From the NCBI GenBank assembly GCA_019308905.1, contig JAFDHF010000020.1:1-53720 (forward strand): a stretch of DNA of 53,720 nucleotides. Reading direction: 5' to 3'. Position numbers and translations under genes: made by a program. The notes beneath the pieces were generated by a model, which was given only the letters and a program-made list of their open reading frames with translations, did not search any database and had not been told where the DNA came from. This DNA is from Deltaproteobacteria bacterium (GTDB taxonomy: Bacteria; Desulfobacterota; BSN033; WVXP01). Positions 35,279 through 44,083 of the stretch are shown piece after piece (position 1 is the first letter of the stretch; each line of letters starts with the position of its first letter).

Positions 35279-35452
35279 GGTGGCCGAGAGTGCCTCGCTT
35301 CAGGCCTTCTCGGGACGAGGGGAGGAAGGTGTCACCCACCCGATCCAGACTCTTTTTTTCTTACGCTCACCACCGGCGGATCCCCATCGCCTCGACGGTC
35401 TAGCTCGGGACAAGGGTGTTCTGCGCGGGTCAGGGGACTTGGTTTTTTTCAC

Positions 35453-35481
35453 TTGACAAGGCCCGCCTAATATATTATCGA
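35453..35481 (+). promoter_or_regulatory. Probable promoter of the second FCD regulator operon
   Basis: A consensus TTGACA (35453-35458) is followed by an AT-rich stretch. TATCGA at 35476-35481 fits 17-nt spacing but is weak, and TATTAT at 35473 is better but only 14 nt away. The -10 box is uncertain. The T-rich run TTTTTTTC lies just upstream of the -35 box. Confidence 0.4.
35468..35477. promoter_or_regulatory. Operator-like palindrome TAATATATTA
   Basis: This perfect 10-bp palindrome lies in the promoter spacer and -10 region. Its centre is 28 bp from that of a second palindrome, TGATATATCA. Confidence 0.5.
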
Positions 35482-35495
35482 TAGAAGACTGTCGC

Positions 35496-35505
35496 TGATA
35501 TATCA
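35496..35505. promoter_or_regulatory. Operator-like palindrome TGATATATCA
   Basis: This perfect 10-bp palindrome begins 19 nt before the ATG of the GntR/FCD regulator. It shares an ATATAT-centred core with the upstream copy. Autoregulation by the product of 35515 is the simplest explanation. Confidence 0.5.
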
Positions 35506-35514
35506 ACTTTCCGA

Positions 35515-36174
35515 ATGATGAAGACTCTCCGTTCAATCAACACAGCCAGCCTGGCAGAGCAGATATACCAGGTGCTCAAGACCAGAATTACCAACCTTGA
35601 CATTTCCATGGGCCAGAGGCTCGATGTAGCTGCCTTACAGGCTGAGCTGGGCGTCAGCAGGGCTCCCATCAGAGAGGCTTTGCAAAAGCTGGGAGAGGGC
35701 CGCCTGGTTGATATCAAGCCGCGGGTCGGCTATTTTGTCTTGAGACTCTCCCGTTGTGATATCAAGGACATCTACGATATGCGGAGGCTTCTCGAGACCC
35801 ATGCTCTCCGGGAAGCGATGGGGAAGATACCGGTCGGGAAGTTGAGCCGTCTGAGGGATGAGATACTGAAGTTGAGGGGCGGGGTTTTCTCGCCCGAAGA
35901 GCTCAGGAAGCGATTTGACCGGACGGACCATGCACTTCATCGAGAGCTGATTCTCGGCAGTTGCGAGAACAGGTTCTTGCGTGACTTTGCTGAGAGACTC
36001 AACAACTTTGTGACTATCGTGAAACACCTCAATCAGAGGATCGATCAGGCCTCAGAGGAGCATCTCAGGATACTAGAAGCGCTCATGAAGGGAGACCTGA
36101 AGGAAGCCGAGGAAGAGCTGATCACCCATCTGAACAATGCGGAAAGCAAGACCCTTGAATCCTTGGAGGTCTGA
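35515..36174 (+). CDS. GntR family regulator, FCD subfamily (second of two)
   Basis: This 219-residue protein has a winged helix-turn-helix (LAEQIYQVLKTRIT and LQAELGVSRAPIREALQKL, residues about 8-60) and an FCD domain with DIYDMRRLLETHALREA, FDRTDHALHREL and EEHLRILEALMKGD. The organisation matches the regulator at 34598, but the sequences differ substantially. No good ribosome binding site precedes the tandem ATGATG. The palindromes at 35468 and 35496 lie between its promoter and start. It is followed after 17 nt by the GSA-aminomutase-like gene and probably controls that downstream block. Confidence 0.9.
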   Translation: MMKTLRSINTASLAEQIYQVLKTRITNLDISMGQRLDVAALQAELGVSRAPIREALQKLGEGRLVDIKPRVGYFVLRLSRCDIKDIYDMRRLLETHALREAMGKIPVGKLSRLRDEILKLRGGVFSPEELRKRFDRTDHALHRELILGSCENRFLRDFAERLNNFVTIVKHLNQRIDQASEEHLRILEALMKGDLKEAEEELITHLNNAESKTLESLEV

Positions 36175-36191
36175 GGCGTAAAGGAGGAGCC

Positions 36192-37556
36192 ATGAATTCG
36201 TCTGAACTGTTTCAGAAAGCGGAGAAATGCCTCATCAAGGGTACGTCGGCAGCGGGAAGATTCCACGGTGTGCTGGGGCGGCCCGTGTACCTGGAAAAGG
36301 CCGACGGATCTCATCTTTTCGATATCGACGGTAGGGAGTATATCGACTACAACAGCTCTGCGGGAGCGGCTTTCTTCGGGTACAATCATCCGAGGCTTCG
36401 AGAGGCCGTGGAGAGATCTCTCGAAATGGGCTTCTTCATGAACTTCGAGTCCGAGTATCATCAGGAACTCGCCCAAATGCTCTGTGACGTGATCCCGAGC
36501 GCCGAGAAGGTCCGCCTGTCCAACACCGGAACCGAGGTGACAATGGGAGCTATCCGGCTGGCCCGGGCGTATACGGGGAGGGAGAGGATAATCAAGTTCG
36601 AAGGTCATTTCCATGGAATGCACGAATGTATCTTTTACAACCACGGGGCACTCGGCAGGAAGGACGAGTACGGCCAGATCGAGCCCCTGCCCGACAGCGG
36701 TGGATTCCCGGAATGTTTCGCCGACCCGCTGATCGTTTTGGAGGCAAACAATATCGGTGCCGTCGAGCATGCAGTGAAGAAGTACAGGGGAGAGATAGCC
36801 GCGATAATAATGGAGCCGATAAGTTACAACTGCGGGTGCATGCCGGCAAAGAGGGAATACCTCCAAGGGGTCCGGGAGATCTCCCGGGCTGAAGGAATCG
36901 TGTTGATCTTCGATGAGGTTCTCTCCGGGTTCAGGATGTCAATCGGTGGAGCCCAGGAGCACTACGGGGTCACCCCGGACTTGACGACTCTAGCCAAGGC
37001 TCTGGGTGGGGGATTTCCCATATCGGCTCTTGTGGGGAAAGAGGAGATCATGAGGTATCTGAACCCGGGCGGGCCCACGGTGATGAGCGGGACCTATACG
37101 GGCTCTCTCACGCCGGTCTTGGTCGCCATAGAGTGCATGAAGATGATGAGGGAACCCGGCTTCTACGACCGCCTCAACGGCCGCGCAGAGAGGCTGTACA
37201 CGGGCATGAACAGGCTCTTCAAGGATTACGGTATCCCGGGCCATGTGAGAGGAGCGGGGAGCCGTTTTGCAACCTTTTTCGGGATAGAAGACGAGGAATG
37301 CGACTTCGATTTCAGGAGAATCGTCGAGAATTTCGATCCATCCACGTACAGGAGGTTTGTAAAGAAGGCCCTGGACCACGGGCTGTATTTTCACATAGAA
37401 GGCTGGTCTGGAGGGGGGGTGTCACTGCCGACCCACTCAGGGATTACTTCGGCCCACACGGACGAAGACATAGACGTCACCCTGGAGAGAGTCCAGGCCA
37501 TTTTCGAGGAGCTCTCAAAAGAGGGAATTTCAAATCGGAACGGCCCGGGATCTTGA
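36192..37556 (+). CDS. Glutamate-1-semialdehyde aminomutase-like class III aminotransferase
   Basis: This 454-residue PLP enzyme resembles HemL in layout: VRLSNTGTEVTMGAIRLARA, FEGHFHGMHE, LIFDEVLSGFRM and the cofactor Lys269 in TLAKALGGGFPISA, followed by SGTYTGS. Housekeeping HemL has SGTLSGNP and is slightly shorter, and this gene is in a catabolic operon rather than with heme genes. It is therefore more likely an aminotransferase or aminomutase acting on a small amino compound. AAAGGAGGAG precedes the ATG. It is the second class III enzyme within 3 kb. Confidence 0.9.
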   Translation: MNSSELFQKAEKCLIKGTSAAGRFHGVLGRPVYLEKADGSHLFDIDGREYIDYNSSAGAAFFGYNHPRLREAVERSLEMGFFMNFESEYHQELAQMLCDVIPSAEKVRLSNTGTEVTMGAIRLARAYTGRERIIKFEGHFHGMHECIFYNHGALGRKDEYGQIEPLPDSGGFPECFADPLIVLEANNIGAVEHAVKKYRGEIAAIIMEPISYNCGCMPAKREYLQGVREISRAEGIVLIFDEVLSGFRMSIGGAQEHYGVTPDLTTLAKALGGGFPISALVGKEEIMRYLNPGGPTVMSGTYTGSLTPVLVAIECMKMMREPGFYDRLNGRAERLYTGMNRLFKDYGIPGHVRGAGSRFATFFGIEDEECDFDFRRIVENFDPSTYRRFVKKALDHGLYFHIEGWSGGGVSLPTHSGITSAHTDEDIDVTLERVQAIFEELSKEGISNRNGPGS

Positions 37557-37609
37557 ACTCGAGAGGGCATCCCGGGACATGCCTCTAAGGAAAAGGAGAC
37601 TGAGAAAGG

Positions 37610-38779
37610 ATGGAAAAGAGAGATCGGATTGTTGAGGCACTCAAGAGAGCGGGGGTCGATGGGCTGGTATGCTTTCTTCCCGAAAACGTGCTCTTTCTGA
37701 GTGGATATTGGCCCAACACAGGGCGTTCGTCGGTTGTCTATCCCGTGGAGGGCGAACCGGTTCTGATCGTCCCCTGGCCGGATCTGGAATTCATTCCCAG
37801 CGGCTGGAACGGGGAGACTCTGGAGTACGGGGTCGGCCTGGACGATCAGGCTCCGGATCAGCAGGTGGCCGCCCTCTTGAAGGGGGTCTTCGAGAAGCGG
37901 GGGCTGCTGGGTTCCAGGATCGGATGCGAGCGCTCTTTCGAGGTTCTGGCCGGGACGCACATCGGAGGAGAGGTCACGGTTCCGGGTCCTCCTCTGTTCG
38001 GTCTGCTGGAGGAGACCATGCCTGGAGTCGTATTCGAGTGCCAGACGGCGCTGATACGGGAGCTGAGGATGCGCAAGACACCCGGCGAAATAGAAGCAAT
38101 GAAGGTTTGCCAGGATATCGTCGCCTACGCATTGAAAGAGGCCAAATCCCGGCTCCATGAAGGGATGAAGGAGACAGAGGTCGCCGCCATCATTGAGTCT
38201 GCAATAATGACTCACGGTGTGGGCCACAGGGGTGTCAGGAGGGCCAGAGGATTTGCCTTTGTCGTATCAGGGCCCCGCAGCGGCGGTGTCTATGCCTGGG
38301 GTCCTTACAACGTCTCAACCGAACGGGTCCTGCGGAAGGGCGATCTCGTCTTGATCGAACTCGATGCTTATGCAGACGGTTATTGGGCGGATCTCACCCG
38401 TACTTTCGTCGTAGGTGGGCCGGAGGAAAGACAACGGGAGATCATGGCGGTCGTGGTGGAGACCCTCGAGAAAGTGGTCGAATCTTTGAAGCCCGGGATG
38501 AAGGCTTCTCAAGTCGGCGAGCTGGCCCGGGGGTTGATCCGGGATGCGGGGTACGGTGACTGCTTCCCCCACAATATAGGTCACGGGGTGGGATTTGCCT
38601 TCCATGAGATGCCATATCTGCGCCCGACCTCCGATACCGTGCTTGAGGCTGGAATGGTGCTGGCCATCGAACCCGGGATCTATGTCCAGGATTGGGGAGG
38701 TATCCGGGTGGAGGACAACGTGGTGATAACTGAGGAGGGAGGGGCGCGCTATCTGTCGGACCTCGCAAGAGGCTTCTAG
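37610..38779 (+). CDS. M24 (pita-bread) family hydrolase, Xaa-Pro peptidase-like, altered metal ligand
   Basis: This 389-residue protein has the creatinase-type N-terminal domain (about 1-150) and the pita-bread catalytic domain. Visible metal positions are ELDAYADGYWADLTRTF, His in HNIGHGVGF, Glu in AIEPGIY and Glu in VEDNVV. By alignment on GY and the second Asp, the first canonical Asp is Glu, with an extra Asp two residues later. Most ligands remain, so a metal-dependent hydrolase or lyase is likely. Creatinase, which lacks them, is not. The family also contains aminopeptidase P, prolidase and the DMSP lyase DddP. It is expressed with an aminotransferase and precedes a ribose-type importer. 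Confidence 0.82.
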   Translation: MEKRDRIVEALKRAGVDGLVCFLPENVLFLSGYWPNTGRSSVVYPVEGEPVLIVPWPDLEFIPSGWNGETLEYGVGLDDQAPDQQVAALLKGVFEKRGLLGSRIGCERSFEVLAGTHIGGEVTVPGPPLFGLLEETMPGVVFECQTALIRELRMRKTPGEIEAMKVCQDIVAYALKEAKSRLHEGMKETEVAAIIESAIMTHGVGHRGVRRARGFAFVVSGPRSGGVYAWGPYNVSTERVLRKGDLVLIELDAYADGYWADLTRTFVVGGPEERQREIMAVVVETLEKVVESLKPGMKASQVGELARGLIRDAGYGDCFPHNIGHGVGFAFHEMPYLRPTSDTVLEAGMVLAIEPGIYVQDWGGIRVEDNVVITEEGGARYLSDLARGF

Positions 38780-38883
38780 CCGCGCCCTGAAGCTTGGATT
38801 GAAGGGAGGTGATGCCTGAGAGGGAAGACAAGAGGAGTGGATCTTTTGTGAGAGTCGAATGAATGAAATCTAGGAGGTGGCAC

Positions 38884-39864
38884 ATGAAGAGAATGCTGTA
38901 TCTTGGTTTGGTTCTAATGGTGGCGCTCGGCTTGATGGCGAGTCCTTGCATGGCGGGAGCTAAGAAGACGAGCTACACATTCGGGTTTGTCCCCGGAGTG
39001 ATCATAAACCCCTTCTACATCAGCATGAACTACGGTGCCAAGGCTGCTGCAGATCAGTTGGGGGTGAAGCTTATCTGGGAAGGCCCCCAGAACTGGGATT
39101 TCGCCAAACAGACGGTGGTGGTCAACGCACTCGTTACCAGAGGAGTGGACGCGCTCATCCTGTCTCCCTGCGATCCCGAGGCACTCAAGGGACCTTTGAG
39201 GCAGGCCGTGAAGGCCGGCATTCTCGTGATAACGACCGACACGGACATAAATGATCCCAAGGCGGAGATTCGGGTTACCAACATTGCATCGAACAACTAC
39301 CTGGGTGGAATCAAGGCAGGGGAGGCCCTGGCCAAGGCCATCGGCGGGAAAGGCAAGGTTGCCCTCATGGGTGCCATGACAGGGGTGACGACCAACGAGG
39401 ATCGTTACAGAGGCTTCAGAGAAGTCATGGCAAAGTACCCTGGTATCAAGATAGTTTCGACCCAGTACAGCAACAGCGATCAGGCCAAGGCAGCCCAGCA
39501 GATGGAGTCGGTGCTCCTTGCCCATCCCGACCTGGCAGGAGCGTTCGGGGTAGATACCCCTACCGCACACGGGTGTGCCATCGGGATACGGAATGCGGGG
39601 ATGAAAGGCAAGGTGAAGCTGGTCGGCTTTGATGCTCAACCCCTGGAGGTGGAGGACCTGAAAGAGGGGTTGACGTCGATGCTGGTCGCTCAGGCTCCCT
39701 ATGCCATGGGATACCTCGGGGTTCAGTTTGCCTACGACTATCTCCAGGGTTTCATAGCCAAGTTTCCGGGCAACTTTACCACGGGCTACTACATTATCAC
39801 CCCGAAGAACGTGAACGATCCTGAGACACAGAAGTGGATCTATCAGACAGAACCACCCAAGTAA
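38884..39864 (+). CDS. CUT2 (ribose-type) ABC importer substrate-binding protein
   Basis: This 326-residue periplasmic binding protein is RbsB-like. It begins with a Sec signal (MKRMLYLGLVLMVALGLMAS, cleavage near CMA-GAKK). The mature protein has the two-lobe type I fold, including NPFYISMNYGAKAAADQLGV, VDALILSPCDPEAL, VITTDTDIND, ALMGAMTGVTTNEDRYRGF and VKLVGFDAQPLEVEDLKEG. CUT2 systems carry monosaccharides, nucleosides and related small molecules. AGGAGGTGG lies just before ATG 38884. A hairpin and then permease and ATPase genes follow. Confidence 0.92.
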   Translation: MKRMLYLGLVLMVALGLMASPCMAGAKKTSYTFGFVPGVIINPFYISMNYGAKAAADQLGVKLIWEGPQNWDFAKQTVVVNALVTRGVDALILSPCDPEALKGPLRQAVKAGILVITTDTDINDPKAEIRVTNIASNNYLGGIKAGEALAKAIGGKGKVALMGAMTGVTTNEDRYRGFREVMAKYPGIKIVSTQYSNSDQAKAAQQMESVLLAHPDLAGAFGVDTPTAHGCAIGIRNAGMKGKVKLVGFDAQPLEVEDLKEGLTSMLVAQAPYAMGYLGVQFAYDYLQGFIAKFPGNFTTGYYIITPKNVNDPETQKWIYQTEPPK

Positions 39865-39871
39865 AAGAGCC

Positions 39872-39902
39872 GGGGGAGGGGCCGCAGGGGAGCCCCTCCC
39901 CC
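39872..39902 (+). terminator. Strong intergenic hairpin after the CUT2 binding-protein gene
   Basis: GGGGGAGGGGC (39872-39882) and GCCCCTCCCCC (39892-39902) form a perfect 11-bp GC stem with a 9-nt loop, 8 nt after the stop codon. There is no T run, so partial termination or mRNA stabilisation is more likely than full termination. Confidence 0.6.
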
Positions 39903-40010
39903 CTCGGGAGGAATCCTAACCGGGAGTCTGCTGTGCAGAGGGTTCGTCCTTCCCGTTGCAAGGGGGGCTCGTCCGCATGCAGAAGCCTTCTTATTTGAAC
40001 AGGGTCTGAA

Positions 40011-41009
40011 ATGCCTCTAAAGTCATACCTCTCAGCTACCAGGGATCTAAAGAACACGCTGCTGAAGCAGTGGATTTTTCTTATTCTGGTTCTCTTCGTG
40101 ATCTTCTTCTCTTTGGCCGCGCCCGGGTTCTGGTCTCCTCGCAACTTCAAGAGTCTTTCGGTTTATACCACCGAACCGCTGCTTCTCGCACTGGGCCAGA
40201 CCTTCGTAATCGTCTCAGGAGGAATCGATCTCTCTGTGGGAGCCATACTGGCCTTCTGCGGGGTCGTTGCGGCTCTCGTTCTGAAGGCGGTTTGGGCGGT
40301 GGTTCCAAGCCCTGTGTTCAGCATATGCATCGGTGTGATAGTCGGACTGATCGCCGGCACTTTGCTGGGTGGGATAAACGGAACGATCATAGCGAAGCTG
40401 AGGGTACCGCCCTTTGTGGTGACCTTGGGGATGCTCGGGATAGCGAGGGGGGCGACCTATCTACTCACCTCCGGCCACTCCATCGTCAGTCTTCCTCCGG
40501 AGCTTGGAAGAATCGGGAATGCGGAGTTGTTCGGATTCTTGCCCCTTTCGGTCTTTGTGGCCCTCATTCTGGTCCTGGCCTGTCATTTCCTGCTCTCCAA
40601 GACACGGCTGGGAAGGTACACCTATGCCATTGGCGGGAGCCCTGCTGCGGCTATGAGGGCCGGAATCCCCCTGGACAGGTACACCGTACTGATCTACGCG
40701 ATTTCAGGATTCACGGCAGCCTGTGCAGGGATTCTCATCATGGCTCGTTTCTCCACGGGTGCACCCATAGCCGGAATGAACGATGAGCTGGATTCAATCG
40801 CGGCCGTTGTGATCGGCGGCGCCAGTCTGTACGGTGGTATAGGTAACATACTCGGGAGCGTGGTAGGTGCGTTCATCATAGGTGTGCTCCTGGTGGGCCT
40901 GATAATACTAGGGGTCGACCCCTATTGGCAGATGGTCTCTGTTGGCGGGATACTGATAGCCGCCGTATTCATAGACCAGATGCGGTATCGAACCAGGATC
41001 TACTCATGA
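40011..41009 (+). CDS. CUT2 ABC permease, RbsC-like
   Basis: This 332-residue inner-membrane protein of the BPD_transp_2 family has eight to ten predicted spans. Diagnostic segments are TFVIVSGGIDLSVGAILAFC near residue 65, GGINGTIIAKLRVPPFVVTL near 125, YAIGGSPAAAMRAGIPLDRY near 210, and DSIAAVVIGGASLYGGIGNI near 265. AGGG lies 6 nt before the ATG. It works as a homodimer with the ATPase encoded next. The substrate should match that of the RbsB-like protein. Confidence 0.93.
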   Translation: MPLKSYLSATRDLKNTLLKQWIFLILVLFVIFFSLAAPGFWSPRNFKSLSVYTTEPLLLALGQTFVIVSGGIDLSVGAILAFCGVVAALVLKAVWAVVPSPVFSICIGVIVGLIAGTLLGGINGTIIAKLRVPPFVVTLGMLGIARGATYLLTSGHSIVSLPPELGRIGNAELFGFLPLSVFVALILVLACHFLLSKTRLGRYTYAIGGSPAAAMRAGIPLDRYTVLIYAISGFTAACAGILIMARFSTGAPIAGMNDELDSIAAVVIGGASLYGGIGNILGSVVGAFIIGVLLVGLIILGVDPYWQMVSVGGILIAAVFIDQMRYRTRIYS

Positions 41010-41033
41010 TCTCTTTGACGCCGTAGGTAGAAG

Positions 41034-41798
41034 ATGGACAGGGAAGCCATACTGAAAGTCGAGAACGTGTCGAAGTACTTCGGCGGGGTTCATGCTGTTG
41101 AAGACATCAGCTTTGAGCTGTACAGGGGCGAGGTATTGGGGCTGGTGGGAGACAATGGAGCGGGAAAATCCACGCTTATCAAGATGATCGCGGGGGTACT
41201 CGTGCCGAACCGGGGGAACATTTACTGGCACGGCAGGAGGCTTGTGGACACGTCGCCCAAAGAGGTCCGTGAGTTGGGCATCGAAACTATCTATCAAGAC
41301 CTGGCCCTTGCAGATAACCTGGGGGTCTCCGCCAATCTGTTCTTGGGGCGGGAGATGACCAGGAAGCTCTTCGGCCTGGTTGAGATCCTGAATCAGAGGG
41401 AGATGGAGAGAGAGGCGAGAGAGGCCCTGAAGCGCCTGGAGATTGAAATCGAGTCGATGCAGACCCCCGTGAGGGATCTGTCGGGCGGGCAGAGACAGTC
41501 CGTTGCGGTCGGCCGGGCTCTATACTGGCAGGCCAGGCTTTTGATCATGGATGAACCCACAGCCGCCCTCGGCGTGAAGGAACGAAACAACATACTGAGA
41601 CTGATCGAACGTCTGAGAGGGGAGGAGGTCTCTGTGATCCTTATCAGCCACAATCTTTCCGACATATTTGCCGTGACAGACCGCATCGTGGTAATGCGCC
41701 GGGGAATCAAGGTCTGCGAACTGATTACCGCAGAGACCAGCGAGGCCGAGGTCGTGGGTTTGATGATCGGGTCCGAAGACAGGACGAAGTCCGGCTAG
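41034..41798 (+). CDS. CUT2 ABC ATPase, single-domain form
   Basis: This 254-residue ATPase has one nucleotide-binding domain: Walker A GDNGAGKSTLIK near residue 38, signature LSGGQRQSVAVGRALYW near 147, Walker B LLIMDEPTAALG near 165, and switch His in LISHNLSDIF. Classical RbsA has two fused domains and about 500 residues. This is the half-length form seen in fructose/FrcA-like systems, so it must work as a homodimer. The order binding protein-permease-ATPase also differs from E. coli rbs. It ends the importer unit, and 244 nt separate it from hyuA. Confidence 0.93.
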   Translation: MDREAILKVENVSKYFGGVHAVEDISFELYRGEVLGLVGDNGAGKSTLIKMIAGVLVPNRGNIYWHGRRLVDTSPKEVRELGIETIYQDLALADNLGVSANLFLGREMTRKLFGLVEILNQREMEREAREALKRLEIEIESMQTPVRDLSGGQRQSVAVGRALYWQARLLIMDEPTAALGVKERNNILRLIERLRGEEVSVILISHNLSDIFAVTDRIVVMRRGIKVCELITAETSEAEVVGLMIGSEDRTKSG

Positions 41799-42042
41799 CC
41801 CTCTGTAGCGATCGTTGCTCTTGCTTTTCGCCTGGGATTTATGGGCCACCCGAGTTCTCGAGGTGTCGGAATTCGAGTGCCTCGGCCGGGCTCCAGCAGT
41901 AGTGGGAATTCAGGCCTCTCACCCTCTCCATCTCCTGTCAACTCGTTCGTAGTGGGTTTCTCTTCTCAGATACCTTCTACCGCAACAAGGCCGAACCTTC
42001 AGGAACAGGCCATTATCCGCTAAGAAGTGGAAGGCACGGGCG

Positions 42043-44082
42043 ATGAGCAAAATCGTGGCAGTAGACACGGGCGGGACGTTCACCGATATCGTGGTATTTG
42101 ATCAACAAACAAAGGAGATATACACGTGCAAGACAAGCACGAATACCGAGATTCCTGCCGAAAATATCATAAACGCTCTCAAGGATATATCAATTGAATC
42201 CAACGAGATTACGAGGATGGTGCATGCAACCACCATAGCTACCAATGCCATAATCGAGCGGAAAGGGGAAAGAACCGGGCTTCTGACGAATAAGGGTTTT
42301 AAGGACATCGTTTTTATCCAAAGGGGGGATCAGGAACGTTCCTATGATTTGCAGTGGGTAAAGCCAAAACCACTCGTAAAGAGGAGGGATTGCAGAGAGA
42401 TCGACTGTCGAATGGACTGCGAGGGGAGGGTGTTGCGGGAACCAGATTCCAAGGAGCTCGAGAGAATAGTCGAAGAGTTTAGGGACGAAGGAGTCAAGGC
42501 GATCGCCGTTTGCCTCCTCTTCTCCTATGCTGATCCTTCCCATGAACTGCGAGCAAGAGACACGGTAAAGAGGCTGTACCCTGAATGCTTCGTCTCTCTA
42601 TCCCATGAGGTCTATCCTCGATGGAGGGAATACCAACGTTTCAGTACCACTATCGCGGATGCGTATCTGAAGCCCGTATTCGGCCCTTATGTGAAAAGGC
42701 TGGTCAATGGGCTGAAGAGAGCGAACGACAGGTTGCAGCTTCTAATAATGAAGTCCAACGGCGGCGTTACGGACTGGACCTGGGCGATCGAACATCCAAT
42801 AGAGTCGATCATGTCAGGACCTGTTGGCGGGGTCCTTGCGGCTGGTTACTTTTCTGGGATTGTGGGAGAGAAATCGCTGATTGCCCTGGACATGGGAGGT
42901 ACGAGTTGCGACGTCTCTCTCATAGAGGGTGGAAGGTGCAGTTATACAACGGATTTTGTGCTTGAATTCGGCATCCCGATAAACGTGCCTATGGTCGACG
43001 TGAAATCGGTGGGCGCAGGAGGCGGCTCGATCGCCTGGGTCGACAAGGGGGGGCTCTTGAGAGTGGGCCCGCAGAGTGCCGGGGCCGTGCCGGGACCTGC
43101 GTGTTACGGCTCAGGGGGTAGATCGGCTACGGTCACGGATGCCAACCTTGTCCTTGGGAGATTGAATCCTGATTATTTTTGCGGTGGGAAACTGCCCCTT
43201 TACCCCGACAGGGGGAGGAAGGCGATTGAGGAGCTGTCGTCAAAGCTGGGCAAGGATCCCGTCGAGACTGCGGATGATATTATTGCCTTGGCAAGCAGCA
43301 ACGTGGCCAACGCCGTCCGCCTGGTGACAATCGAAAAGGGTATCGACCCGAGAGACTTTGCTATCTTCGGATTTGGTGGTGCAGGGGGATTGCATGTGTT
43401 GAAGGTGGCGGACATGCTCGGAATCAGCACGGTGATTATCCCGGTCCATCCTGGAGTGACTTCTGCCTTGGGACTTCTCACCGCCGATTTGCGCGTGGAC
43501 CGGATGGTAACGTTTCTCATGAGGTCCGACGTGATTGATGAGAGGCTCTTCAACGAGTACCTAAAGAGAACAAGGACCTACGCCCTTGGAACGCTCGAAA
43601 GGGAGGGGTTCAAGGGGGAATCCGAAGTCTTTCAGAGTCTCGAGATGCGCTACTACGGTCAAAACTACCAGATTGAGGTCCCCATACCCGATAGATGGGA
43701 ATTGACGAGAGAGGATATCGAGTCTGCCTTTGTTCTGTTCGGGAAGAAACACAGGGAACTGTACGGTTATGAAAATCCCGGTGATGTTGTGGAGTGTGTC
43801 GGAATGATCGTGAGATCGGTTGGGAAGACCAGGGCCCCGGAAATCGGCGTGTTGCAAAGGAGAGGGAGCATTGAGATCAAGGAGAGGAGGCCTGTCTATT
43901 TCGGCAGGGAGGAGGGTTTTCTGGAGTGCCCTATCTACGAACGGTCTTCCCTGCCTGACGGCTTCTCGACAGGGGGTCCTGCGATCATCGAGGAACCCGT
44001 TTCTACCATCCTTCTGCTGCCAGGCCATGAACTGGAGGTGGATTGTTACGGGAACCTGGTGATCAGGAAGGCCGAGAGGTGA
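42043..44082 (+). CDS. hyuA: Hydantoinase A-family ATPase subunit (HyuA)
   Basis: This 679-residue protein belongs to the hydantoinase A/oxoprolinase/acetone-carboxylase beta family. It has two ASKHA-type nucleotide-binding halves, marked by IVAVDTGGTFTDIVVFD (residues 3-19), VHATTIATNAIIERKG and ALDMGGTSCDVSLIEGG (near 283). VGAGGGSIAWVD and FGFGGAGGLH are family motifs. With HyuB it performs ATP-dependent hydrolysis of cyclic amides (N-methylhydantoin, 5-oxoproline) or ATP-dependent carboxylation of ketones. No third small subunit like AcxC is adjacent, which favours the hydrolase side. GGAAGG precedes the ATG. Only one base separates it from hyuB. Confidence 0.92.
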   Translation: MSKIVAVDTGGTFTDIVVFDQQTKEIYTCKTSTNTEIPAENIINALKDISIESNEITRMVHATTIATNAIIERKGERTGLLTNKGFKDIVFIQRGDQERSYDLQWVKPKPLVKRRDCREIDCRMDCEGRVLREPDSKELERIVEEFRDEGVKAIAVCLLFSYADPSHELRARDTVKRLYPECFVSLSHEVYPRWREYQRFSTTIADAYLKPVFGPYVKRLVNGLKRANDRLQLLIMKSNGGVTDWTWAIEHPIESIMSGPVGGVLAAGYFSGIVGEKSLIALDMGGTSCDVSLIEGGRCSYTTDFVLEFGIPINVPMVDVKSVGAGGGSIAWVDKGGLLRVGPQSAGAVPGPACYGSGGRSATVTDANLVLGRLNPDYFCGGKLPLYPDRGRKAIEELSSKLGKDPVETADDIIALASSNVANAVRLVTIEKGIDPRDFAIFGFGGAGGLHVLKVADMLGISTVIIPVHPGVTSALGLLTADLRVDRMVTFLMRSDVIDERLFNEYLKRTRTYALGTLEREGFKGESEVFQSLEMRYYGQNYQIEVPIPDRWELTREDIESAFVLFGKKHRELYGYENPGDVVECVGMIVRSVGKTRAPEIGVLQRRGSIEIKERRPVYFGREEGFLECPIYERSSLPDGFSTGGPAIIEEPVSTILLLPGHELEVDCYGNLVIRKAER

Positions 44083-44083
44083 C

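Noticed and set aside
37610-38779. Creatinase assignment for the M24 protein, which would fit a creatinine/hydantoin pathway
   Set aside because: Creatinase lacks the metal ligands, while this protein keeps the second Asp, the His and both Glu ligands. The family fold alone does not support creatinase.
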